Assembly: GCA_036266155.1 (NCBI GenBank)
Contig: DATANR010000193.1
Span: 1 to 58,778, forward strand
Length of the DNA: 58,778 nt
Direction: 5' to 3'
Source of the DNA: SIAJ01 sp036266155
GTDB taxonomy: Bacteria > Planctomycetota > Planctomycetia > Gemmatales > Gemmataceae
Positions 8,331 through 15,693 of the stretch are shown here, piece by piece. The notes under the pieces are model-generated. The model had not been told where the DNA came from. It saw only the letters and a list, made by a program, of their open reading frames with translations, and made no database searches. A program made the translations under genes and the position numbers. Numbering within the stretch: position 1 is the stretch's first letter; the number at the start of each line of letters is the position of its first letter.

Positions 8331-9331
8331 GCTTGCGGGTCCTGAGCCCCGGCACATTCTCCCTGCTCGTCGACGCTGGCCGGCCGTCGAGCCGCAGCCT
8401 CGGCATCCCCGTCGGCGGCCCCGCGGATCGCCTGTCGCTCGCGCTCGGCAACGCCCTTGTGGGCAACCCGCCGTTCACGACCGCGCTTGAAATCACCCTG
8501 AGCGGCCCCACACTAGTCGCGGAAGCCGACGTTGGCATATGCGTATTCGGCGCGCCGTTTCGCGTTGACCGCGATGGCCACTCGATCGAGCCCGGCACGA
8601 CATTCACGTTGCACAAGGATCAAACCCTCCACATCGGCGGCACACCTACCGGCTGCCGGGCCTATGTCTGCGTTCCCGGCGGTTTCCAGACGGCTGAAGT
8701 GCTCGGCAGCCGCACGGCCTTCGAGCCGGTAAAGGCGGGAGATGTGTTGAAGTGTGAATCGTCGCGCTTGCCGGGCCGCAGTCTGGCTCTGTCTCCCCAC
8801 GAAGGCGAGCGGAGCCGCGTAAGCGGCCCGATAAAGGCATTCAAAATCGGGCCGCTTACGCGGCTCCGCTCGCCTTCGAGGGGAGGGGGTTTAGGGGTGG
8901 AAGGCGGTAACGCTAATCCTGCCGAGAAAATCCGCGTCCTCCCCGGCCCGCAAGCCGACTGGTTCGACGACGCCTTCTTCAGCCACACGTACCGCGTCAC
9001 GCCCGTCAGCAACCGCATGGGCCTCCGCTTCGACGGCCCACCCCTCACCCTGCCCAAGCGCGAACTCGTCTCCGAACCCGTGGCCCCCGGCGCGCTCCAG
9101 ATCACCAACGACGGCCGCCCCCTCGTTCTCGGCGTCGACGGCCAAACCATCGGCGGCTACCCCAAGATCGCCCATGTCATATCAGCTGATCTCGATGCGT
9201 TGGGCCAGCTCCGACCGGGGGACGCGGTGCAATTCAGACGGGTGACGGAGAAGGAGGCCGAAGAGGCGGCAAGCGAGCGACGGGAATATCTGCTAAAGTG
9301 GGTTCGGCGGATCGCGATGGCGCTTGGATGA
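8327..9331 (+). CDS. pxpC: 5-oxoprolinase subunit C (KipA/AHS2 family) with in-frame palindromic insert
   Basis: A 334-residue biotin-dependent-carboxyltransferase-fold protein of the KipA/PxpC family: LLVDAGRPSSRSLGIPVGGPAD at the start, VLGSRTAFEPVKAGDVL near 125-145, RVLPGPQADWF near 204 and SNRMGLRFDGPPL near 225 are typical. It acts with PxpA and PxpB on 5-oxoproline. Between KAGDVL and RVLPGPQ lie about 50 extra residues encoded by a near-perfect 40-bp-arm palindrome (8793-8885) that also occurs in intergenic DNA; the reading frame is kept through it, giving arginine/serine/glycine-rich sequence. This site is a variable loop in the family, so the protein may still be active. Confidence 0.92.
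   Translation: MSLRVLSPGTFSLLVDAGRPSSRSLGIPVGGPADRLSLALGNALVGNPPFTTALEITLSGPTLVAEADVGICVFGAPFRVDRDGHSIEPGTTFTLHKDQTLHIGGTPTGCRAYVCVPGGFQTAEVLGSRTAFEPVKAGDVLKCESSRLPGRSLALSPHEGERSRVSGPIKAFKIGPLTRLRSPSRGGGLGVEGGNANPAEKIRVLPGPQADWFDDAFFSHTYRVTPVSNRMGLRFDGPPLTLPKRELVSEPVAPGALQITNDGRPLVLGVDGQTIGGYPKIAHVISADLDALGQLRPGDAVQFRRVTEKEAEEAASERREYLLKWVRRIAMALG
8793..8885. repeat. REPIN-like palindrome, family A, inside pxpC
   Basis: Two 40-base arms (8793-8832 and 8846-8885) are reverse complements with one mismatch, around a 13-base loop. Each arm contains GGCGAGCGGA, then the mini-hairpin GCCGC-GTAA-GCGGC, then CCGAT. The same unit pair is found at 30831-30907, 35302-35368 and 58728-58778. The insert is read in frame as part of pxpC; a further stretch to about 8910 (GTTTAGGGGTGGAA) may belong to it. 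Confidence 0.92.
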
Positions 9332-9413
9332 GTTAACCATCGCGCGGTTATGCTCGTCGACCAAGGAATGTCCGCTTTTCACCTACGCAGTTCAGAGCAA
9401 TCCGAGTCTCACC

Positions 9414-9662
9414 ATGCCAACCGATGACGATGACCGTCGTCCGGCACGTCGCCCGAAAAACTCGCTGGACGACGTCGATGATGATCCACTGACATACCGA
9501 TCGCGTCGGGATGACGACGGACCCCGGCAGCGTGGTGGCAGTCGGACGCCTCACAACCGCACTGTCGTTCTCGTGCTTGGTTTTGTCCTGGGGCTCGGTT
9601 GTGCTATTTGTGGTCTGCTCGCGTATATCATCATTGCTAGCGGACATAACTGGGGCAAATAG
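9414..9662 (+). CDS. Small single-span membrane protein, Asp/Arg-rich N-terminus
   Basis: An 82-residue protein beginning MPTDDDDRRPARRPKN, with a charged first half and one hydrophobic helix near the C-terminus (about 52-76, VVLVLGFVLGLGCAICGLLAYIIIA). I chose the ATG at 9414 rather than the in-frame start at 9324, whose extra 30 residues overlap the end of pxpC and look non-coding. No recognised domain. A charged cytoplasmic tail on a single helix would suit a small membrane regulator, but this is only a guess. Confidence 0.6.
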   Translation: MPTDDDDRRPARRPKNSLDDVDDDPLTYRSRRDDDGPRQRGGSRTPHNRTVVLVLGFVLGLGCAICGLLAYIIIASGHNWGK

Positions 9663-9670
9663 GGCTCGCA

Positions 9671-9748
9671 CGCGAACTCGTCGCCGAACCCGCGGCCCCC
9701 GGCGCGCCCCAGATCACCAACGACGGCCGCCCCATCGTCCCCGTTTAA
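9671..9748 (+). pseudogene. Fragment of a second pxpC copy
   Basis: Bases 9671-9739 match 9059-9127 of pxpC at 64 of 69 positions, in the same orientation and same reading frame (RELVAEPAAPGAPQITNDGRP), and then run into TAA at 9746-9748. Nothing else of pxpC is recognisable nearby. It looks like the remnant of a tandem duplication or of a gene-conversion event downstream of the intact gene. Confidence 0.75.
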
Positions 9749-9798
9749 TCTCTCGAGCCGCGTTTCGTTTTCAAATGTTGCGCGGCGATCATGCGCCG

Positions 9799-10104
9799 TC
9801 ACACGCTCGACTGTAGACCGCGGTCGGCGGCCGCCATCCGCGTTACCTGGTTTAGGTGCCACGCGGCGGCCTTCGTGTCCGGCAGGCTTCGACGTGCGGC
9901 CACAACCTGCAACATTCCGCGTCCCGCGGTCGCACCACTCAATGACGGAACCAGTGCATCGAAATACGCTTCGAATTGTTCGATTAGACTGAGTCCAATC
10001 CGTTGGGCTTCTCCTTCCGACTCCGGCTTCAAGTTTCCGAGGCCTTCGCTTTGATCAGATTGAGCGCACCGGCCCGCCATCGTTCGCGAATTCTTGGGTG
10101 ACAT
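9799..10104 (-). CDS. Hypothetical protein, 101 residues
   Basis: No family recognised. The central part (RIGLSLIEQFEAYFDALVPSLSG) looks like ordinary amphipathic helix and the tail is basic. An AAGGG element six bases before the ATG at 10104 supports this start, and the opposite-strand frame is poorer in protein character. It stands alone on the minus strand between the pxpC fragment and the SorC-like regulator. Confidence 0.5.
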   Translation of the reverse strand: MSPKNSRTMAGRCAQSDQSEGLGNLKPESEGEAQRIGLSLIEQFEAYFDALVPSLSGATAGRGMLQVVAARRSLPDTKAAAWHLNQVTRMAAADRGLQSSV

Positions 10105-10370
10105 TTTGCCCTTTCGGTGAATTTCTCGGGCGTTCGACCGGTCAAATGGTAGGATCGCCGATGGGACCTAGGATGGCGCAAGCGTTGTACGACGCGAAAT
10201 CACTCAGATGGCAGCACCGGGGTGTGACGCAATAGTCCCAAAGCGGGAAGCAATCGCCCGGCTGGCAAGCAAGATGTACAATGTCCGGACTTGCCTTCCC
10301 GGTTTCACAACTCGGGCGAAACAATCCGGACCTTCGATTCCCGGAGAATTGCGCCGGGGCCTGCGATCCG

Positions 10371-10430
10371 GAGCGACGATTGAACGTGAGTAACGATCGA
10401 CAGCGACGGTTGAACGTGAGTAACGATCGA
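10371..10430 (+). promoter_or_regulatory. Two 30-bp tandem repeats, candidate operator
   Basis: Units 10371-10400 and 10401-10430 agree at 28 of 30 bases (core TTGAACGTGAGTAACGATCG, varying only at the first base and at an A/G). The 30-bp period is close to three helical turns, so both copies face the same side of the DNA. They end 40 bases before the ATG of the SorC-like regulator. The rest of 10105-10370 shows no gene. Confidence 0.6.
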
Positions 10431-10470
10431 CCTCACCGTATCCCAAGTGTCTGCTAACTTACGCTCACCC

Positions 10471-11754
10471 ATGTCGACAAAAAACCGCAGGTCTAAAGCG
10501 AAAGGCCCAAGCAGTCCGCAAGGGACCAAGCCGAAAATGCACGACGATCGAGGGGAGTCCACGCCTGCCGACGTGATGTCGATCGTGGTCCAGGCATGGC
10601 TGGATAACACGCGAATGACATACGGAGAAATCGCCGAGCTCGTGTCGACTGAAAACGGGTTTTCGATCGATGAAGAGCAAGTGCGACAGAGGCTTCGCGA
10701 CGCCCGGATCAAAAAGCGATTGCACTACACGCCGGAACCGGTGGCACAGTTGGAGAAGGATATTCGCGCGGCTCTCGGGCTTACAATTGCCGATCGGGAA
10801 CTTGATATACATGTTCTTGACACTGCCACGTTACAACCTGTGGCGAGGGCGATCGCCGAAGAGATCTTTCGTAGAATCGCCGACCTCAAAAATGAAGACC
10901 AAATCCACGTTGGCTTCTATGGTGGCAGAACGAATGGCTTGGTTGCTCAATCCCTTTCCGAGCAACTTGCTGAAGCTGCCTCCGCCAAACCACAACGGTC
11001 GGAGATTGAGAAGCAGCAGACGCGCGGCCTACATTTCCATTCATTGGTCGGGATGCTCGATGGTGGGGAACCTGAGACAGATCCAAACGCATTTCCGATC
11101 TACTTCCAGAAAGATAAGCTGTCGATCGAGAATTATCTCGGCCGACGCTTGTACTTCCGCTCATTCCCGTCTCCCGGAGTGGCGACACCGGCTGAATACA
11201 AGGAATTGATGAGTTTCGGTATGATCCGCGATCGGATCGACCACCGTCCGGAATTCGACGTGATAGTCTGTTCGTGCGGCCACATTAAATGCCAACACAC
11301 GCTCACCCAGTTTATCGAAGACAGTATCCGCCCCAGAACAGTGAAACCGCCTGAGGCGGCAGCAGTATCGCGCTTGCGCGAGGCGTACGAAACGATGCTT
11401 AACTTGTTCGAAACGCGTGGCGTTATCGGCGACCTTGCGTGGAATCCCATTACGATCGCTGGGCCGGTTCCACTGGCGGATCTTCCGCTTCGCGTGGCCA
11501 CAATGCTCACGCTCGACGAATTGCTCGAGTTAAGGCGCACGTCGAATAGTCGGACTCGGTTGATTATGGCAGCTGGGCCCTGCTCCCAACCGAACTGCCA
11601 GAAGCCAAAGCACGAATTGATCAAATGGGCTTTGGACAAACGCCTTCCGCACTCTTTGTATGTTGATCGTCGGTCGGCCGTGCAATATCTCGCTTTGGTC
11701 AAGCAGAAGCCCATGAACCGGCCGGTTCCCCCGACGGTGCCGGCGACGGAGTAA
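10471..11754 (+). CDS. SorC-family-like transcriptional regulator with cysteine-rich C-terminal half
   Basis: A 427-residue protein from the ATG at 10471 (an in-frame GTG at 10447 is possible; neither has a clear ribosome-binding site). After a basic, disordered N-terminus there is a helix-turn-helix-like segment (about 48-85, MTYGEIAELVSTENGFSIDE ... QVRQRLRDARIKKRL), then a sugar-phosphate-isomerase-like effector domain: IHVGFYGGRTNGLVAQSL resembles the phosphosugar-binding glycine stretch of SorC regulators, and GVIGDLAWNPI resembles their C-terminal motif. Unusual for the family are CSCGHIKCQH and CSQPNCQKPKH, possible metal or redox sites. No sugar operon adjoins it, so autoregulation through the tandem repeats just upstream is the simplest idea. 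Confidence 0.6.
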   Translation: MSTKNRRSKAKGPSSPQGTKPKMHDDRGESTPADVMSIVVQAWLDNTRMTYGEIAELVSTENGFSIDEEQVRQRLRDARIKKRLHYTPEPVAQLEKDIRAALGLTIADRELDIHVLDTATLQPVARAIAEEIFRRIADLKNEDQIHVGFYGGRTNGLVAQSLSEQLAEAASAKPQRSEIEKQQTRGLHFHSLVGMLDGGEPETDPNAFPIYFQKDKLSIENYLGRRLYFRSFPSPGVATPAEYKELMSFGMIRDRIDHRPEFDVIVCSCGHIKCQHTLTQFIEDSIRPRTVKPPEAAAVSRLREAYETMLNLFETRGVIGDLAWNPITIAGPVPLADLPLRVATMLTLDELLELRRTSNSRTRLIMAAGPCSQPNCQKPKHELIKWALDKRLPHSLYVDRRSAVQYLALVKQKPMNRPVPPTVPATE

Positions 11755-12247
11755 ATCCTTTCGCCGCAATCGGAGGGTAGTTGTATGGCAAGGCTAAAGG
11801 GGACGCAGTTCGTTTCCAGAAACCAGCTGCGTCCCTGCGTCCCCGTTGTTTTTCGCCGTGACTGACTGTATCCGGCACCGAACAGCGCCAACCTAGACCA
11901 CTTTGCAGAGGGTCCATTGCACCACTTTTCCCGGCTGCGACTTTCTGCGTAACGATCAGTCCAATCGAAAGATGCGTCGAAAGTTCCAGTCAAAGAGCGC
12001 CAACCCCACCAACCCGCTGGCGCTCTTCGTGGCGGTCTTAAATTGGTCACGCGAAATGCGTGACGGCAGTTCGCGGTGCAACGAAATGAAACGCAAGCGC
12101 CGACGGCGGCAGGGGGGGTGTGGCAAAACGGTGGCGATCTTGGCGACCTTACCCATTTTTGGGCTGAAAACGCACTTTTTCAAAAAGGAAGATCGCCAAC
12201 GCCGCGGGCGAAAAACCTCTCCATTTCTACTCACGGGCAGCCCGGCC
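11755..12247. other. Non-coding gap between convergent genes, with a GGGGACGCAG palindrome
   Basis: No convincing gene. A hairpin with arms GGGGACGCAG (11799-11808) and CTGCGTCCCTGCGTCCCC (11827-11844) sits near the 5' end and could terminate the regulator gene. A second inverted pair, GGCGATCTT (about 12136) and AAGATCGCC (about 12190), flanks an AT-richer core. Confidence 0.5.
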
Positions 12248-13939
12248 TCACCCCTTCTTCTCCGCATTCTCCGGCGTCGCCTTATCCATCGGCGGCCGCT
12301 TCAAGTGGTGCCCGGTCGCTTGCTGATAGGCATGCGCGACCGCGAGCAGTTCGGACTCGCCGTACAAACGCCCCGTGAACGTGATCGCCGTCGGCACCTC
12401 GTTGTCGCCGGCTTTGACGAAGCCGTTCGGCAACACGGCCGTCGGGTGGCCGGTGTGGTTGGTGATGACGAGGTCGTTGCCGCCGACGTAGAGGTCGACT
12501 TTCTCGAAGAGCGTTTCCATCTCACGCATGATGAGCGTCCGCACGCGCTGGGCACGCAGATATTCAACCGCCGGGACGAACTGGGCCGACCGGAACGTGC
12601 GCATCCACGAGCCGATGCCTTCGTTTACGCCCTTGCGCGTCAAGTCATCGAATGCGCTCGCGGATTCGACGTCCAGGATGCACGACAGCGCGTCGACCGG
12701 GTACTTGTCCGGCAGCGTGATCGGCACCAGCTTCACGCCGAGGCCCTTGAGCACTTGCAGTTCCTTGCGATCCTCGACGGCCTTCTTCCCCTCGACGTAG
12801 CCGACGCGCAGCGACCACAATTCGCGATGAAACGGCCAGCGGAACGGCCGATCGACGGCCGCGGCATCGAGACCGTCGGGCCCACGAATGGCGTCGAAGA
12901 CGAGAGCACAATCCTCGATCGAGCGCGCGATCGGGCCGAGCTTGTCCATCGTCCACGAGAGCGTCATGCAGCCCGTACGGGCGACACGGCCAAACGTCGG
13001 CCGCAAACCGCTCGCCCCACAGCGTGCGCACGGCGACACGATGCTGCCGAGCGTCTCGCTGCCGATCGCGAAGCCGACCAGACCGGCGACCACAGCCGAC
13101 GCCGACCCCGCCGACGAACCACTCGACCCCTGCTTCACGTTCCACGGATTGCGCGTCATGCCGCCGAACCACTGGTCGCCGTTCGCCAGCGCCCCGAGCG
13201 TCAGCTTGGCGACGAGCACGGCCCCCGCCTCTTCGAGCTTGCGTGCGACGGTTGCCTTGGTATCGAGCGTCTGCTCCTTGAACGGCCCGGCCCCCCACGT
13301 GGTCTTGTAACCGGGGTACGCGATCAGGTCCTTGGCCCCCCAGGGGATGCCGTGCAGCGGTCCGCGATACCGGCCCGCGGCAATCTCGCGGTCGGCCGCG
13401 TCCGCTTGCTTGAGGGCTAGCTCCTCGGTGAGCGTAACGACGCACTTCAGAGCCGGGTCATATTTCTTGAGGCGTTCGAGATAGAGCTTCGTCAATTCAA
13501 CCGACGAAACCGCTCGCGTGCGGACGAGACTCGCAAGGGCCGTGAGCGGCAGGAACGCGAGATCGTCGCCGCTGTCCGGCTTCTTGGGAATCGCCGACGC
13601 CCACGAGCCGGCGACGCCCGCCGCCTCGCGCGGCGCCGGCTCGGCACTCGGCACGAACGCGAACGCCGGCGGTACATCGTTCGGCAACGCCACCTGTCGC
13701 AGCCGAGCGAACTGCCGCTGGCCTGCATTGATTTTCCCGACTAACGCCTTGCGATCGTCGTCCGAAAGCCTGATCCCCGCAATCCACTCGGCCTGTTGAA
13801 TCATCTCAGCGGTGACGGCCGCATCCTTCGGAACTTGAGCGACGACTGCCCGCTCGAAGACGCTGCTGCCGGTCCCGAGCGCGGCGAGAGTCTTGAACAA
13901 ATGCCGACGCGACGGAGTCGAGACCGATTCGGGGACCAT
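12248..13939 (-). CDS. Exported amidase-signature family hydrolase
   Basis: A 563-residue amidase-signature enzyme. The Ser-cisSer-Lys triad is recognisable: K203 in WGAKDL, the GSSGSSAGSAS loop at about 271-281 and S299 in GSETLGSI. The usual GSDTGGS is changed to GSETLGS. The N-terminus STPSRRHLFKTLAALGTGSS resembles a twin-arginine signal, so export to the periplasm is inferred. A domain of about 100 residues precedes the amidase fold. GatA of the tRNA amidotransferase is related but the export signal and lack of gatB/gatC nearby argue against it. Substrate unknown: amides, ureido compounds or peptides are all possible. GGAGA lies about nine bases before the ATG. It is monocistronic. Confidence 0.9.
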   Translation of the reverse strand: MVPESVSTPSRRHLFKTLAALGTGSSVFERAVVAQVPKDAAVTAEMIQQAEWIAGIRLSDDDRKALVGKINAGQRQFARLRQVALPNDVPPAFAFVPSAEPAPREAAGVAGSWASAIPKKPDSGDDLAFLPLTALASLVRTRAVSSVELTKLYLERLKKYDPALKCVVTLTEELALKQADAADREIAAGRYRGPLHGIPWGAKDLIAYPGYKTTWGAGPFKEQTLDTKATVARKLEEAGAVLVAKLTLGALANGDQWFGGMTRNPWNVKQGSSGSSAGSASAVVAGLVGFAIGSETLGSIVSPCARCGASGLRPTFGRVARTGCMTLSWTMDKLGPIARSIEDCALVFDAIRGPDGLDAAAVDRPFRWPFHRELWSLRVGYVEGKKAVEDRKELQVLKGLGVKLVPITLPDKYPVDALSCILDVESASAFDDLTRKGVNEGIGSWMRTFRSAQFVPAVEYLRAQRVRTLIMREMETLFEKVDLYVGGNDLVITNHTGHPTAVLPNGFVKAGDNEVPTAITFTGRLYGESELLAVAHAYQQATGHHLKRPPMDKATPENAEKKG

Positions 13940-14231
13940 GTGCGATCTCCAGAGATGATTGGGGAAGTTATAAGACGCCGGAGTGTTTCTCGAACCACTT
14001 CGATCGCCTGCTGTCCAACTCGTTGCCGGGACTCAGATCGTCGCGTGCTTCAAACGAAACTAGTTTCGTGACGACAACGACAACAGCCACGCTGGCGTTG
14101 ACACAAGTCAACACAATAAAGCCGGTTACGTCATTCATGCAAAAGTCGTTGTCCACGTTGCCCACGTTGCCGGCAGTGGTTCAACCCCCACCCCGACGTG
14201 GCAACGACTTCGTTGCCCGAGTGTGCATTGC

Positions 14232-14246
14232 GGGGGTCACACCCCC
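14232..14246 (-). terminator. Hairpin across the stop codon of the NtrC-type regulator
   Basis: GGGGGT-CAC-ACCCCC forms a six-pair stem spanning the TGA stop at 14237-14239. There is no T-run after it, so termination is only possible. The rest of the gap up to the amidase start shows no gene. Confidence 0.3.
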
Positions 14247-15673
14247 TCATCATCCGACCAGACGCTACGGCCAATCGAGATATTGTGTTGCTTGATCTTG
14301 TTGCGCAGGCTGCCGCGGGTGATGCCGAGAATGCGGGCCGTTTGCACCTGGTTGCCGCCCGTGTGACGAAGAAGACGCACGAGGACTTCGCGCTCCATCA
14401 GGCCCAGGGCCTCGGCATACAGCTCTTCGGTGCCGCCGGCGATGCGCTCAGCAACGTAGGCGTCCCAGTCGAAGCCAATGGTGGCTGGGGCGGGCCGCGG
14501 TGTTGAGGCGTCGACGCCGGTCGGGAGGTCTTCCGGCGTGAGCACGCCGCTCTTCATTCGCAGCAGTGCTTGCTTGACCACGCTTTGCAACTCGCGTACG
14601 TTCCCGGGCCACGGATAGCGCCGCAGGACGTCGACGGCTTCGGGAGTCACCGTCGGGACCGGCTTGGCCAACTCGGCGGCGAAGCGGCGAAGGAAGTGCT
14701 CGACGAGCAGGTTCAGGTCATCGCCGCGTTCGCGCAGAGGCGGCAAGCGAATCGGGAACACATTGAGTCGGAAGAACAGGTCCTGGCGGAAGCGGCCCGT
14801 CGTCGACAGCTTCTCCAGATCGGCATGCGTGGCGGCAATAAGGCGGACGTCCGTGCGGATCGTCTGCGCGCCGCCGACGCGCTCGAACGCTTGTTCTTGC
14901 AGCAAGCGCAGGACCTTCGTCTGCGTGAGCGGCGTCATGTCGCCGACTTCGTCGAGGAAAATGGTCCCGCCGTTGCACTGTTCGAACTTGCCGACGCGCT
15001 GACGGTCGGCCCCGGTGAAGGCGCCTTTCTCGTGGCCGAACAATTCGCTTTCGAGCAGCGCTTCCGGGATCGCGGCGCAATTGATCGCGAGGAACGGCTG
15101 CCCGGCGCGTTTGGAGTGTTGGTAGATGGCCCGCGCGATGAGTTCCTTGCCGGTGCCGCTCTCGCCGAGCACGAGGACAGTCGCGTCCGTGGACGCGACG
15201 CGGCCGATCGCCTTGTAGACCTCCTGCATCGCGGGACACCGGCCCAATAGCACGTCGGCCCGTTCTGGCGTCGGTTGGCCGTGGGGGATGACGGCCGGAA
15301 CGGTCATCAGCCGGCTAATGGCCGCGGCGCGCGTCACCAGTTCTCGAAGCTGGGCCAGTTCGAGCGGTTTGAGCAGGTAGTCGTAGGCCCCATGTTTGAT
15401 CGCTTCGATCGCGAGGTCCGTGGTCCCATGCCCGGTGATGAGGACGACCGGCAGGCGCGCATCGGCCTTGTGAATCCGCGTGAACGTCTCGAGCCCGGTG
15501 GCGTCCGGCAAATGGACGTCGAGGATGACCATGTCGGGCTGATGCGTCGCGAGCATCGCCAGCCCTTCGGCCGCCGTCGATGCCGTGTGCAGCGTGAACT
15601 CCGGCCCGCGGAAGGCCCGCCGAAAGGCGTGGAGGATGGAGTCCTCGTCGTCGATTAAGAGAAGCGTAATCAT
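14237..15673 (-). CDS. NtrC-type sigma-54-dependent response regulator
   Basis: A 478-residue regulator with all three modules: receiver (1-120, phospho-acceptor D52 in VILDVHLPD, K102), AAA+ activator (about 143-375; Walker A GESGTGKE at 170-177, GAFTGA sigma-54 contact loop at 217-222, Walker B GTIFLDEVGD) and a Fis-type helix-turn-helix (about 435-470, TGGNQVQTARILGITRGSLR). The GAFTGA loop shows it activates RpoN-dependent promoters. It starts 20 bases after the stop of the histidine kinase gene and is certainly its partner. The target genes are not evident here. Confidence 0.96.
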   Translation of the reverse strand: MITLLLIDDEDSILHAFRRAFRGPEFTLHTASTAAEGLAMLATHQPDMVILDVHLPDATGLETFTRIHKADARLPVVLITGHGTTDLAIEAIKHGAYDYLLKPLELAQLRELVTRAAAISRLMTVPAVIPHGQPTPERADVLLGRCPAMQEVYKAIGRVASTDATVLVLGESGTGKELIARAIYQHSKRAGQPFLAINCAAIPEALLESELFGHEKGAFTGADRQRVGKFEQCNGGTIFLDEVGDMTPLTQTKVLRLLQEQAFERVGGAQTIRTDVRLIAATHADLEKLSTTGRFRQDLFFRLNVFPIRLPPLRERGDDLNLLVEHFLRRFAAELAKPVPTVTPEAVDVLRRYPWPGNVRELQSVVKQALLRMKSGVLTPEDLPTGVDASTPRPAPATIGFDWDAYVAERIAGGTEELYAEALGLMEREVLVRLLRHTGGNQVQTARILGITRGSLRNKIKQHNISIGRSVWSDDEGV

Positions 15674-15693
15674 GAGCGTTCCGTCAATGCTCC

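Noticed and set aside
10371..10430. CRISPR array
   Set aside because: Only two directly adjacent 30-bp units with no spacers and no cas genes.
11903..13420. 505-residue open frame on the plus strand
   Set aside because: Antisense of the amidase gene; composition rich in Arg and His with no motif, while the minus strand has a complete amidase signature.
12248..13939. GatA subunit of the tRNA amidotransferase
   Set aside because: The protein has a Tat-like signal and an added N-terminal domain, and no gatB or gatC is nearby.
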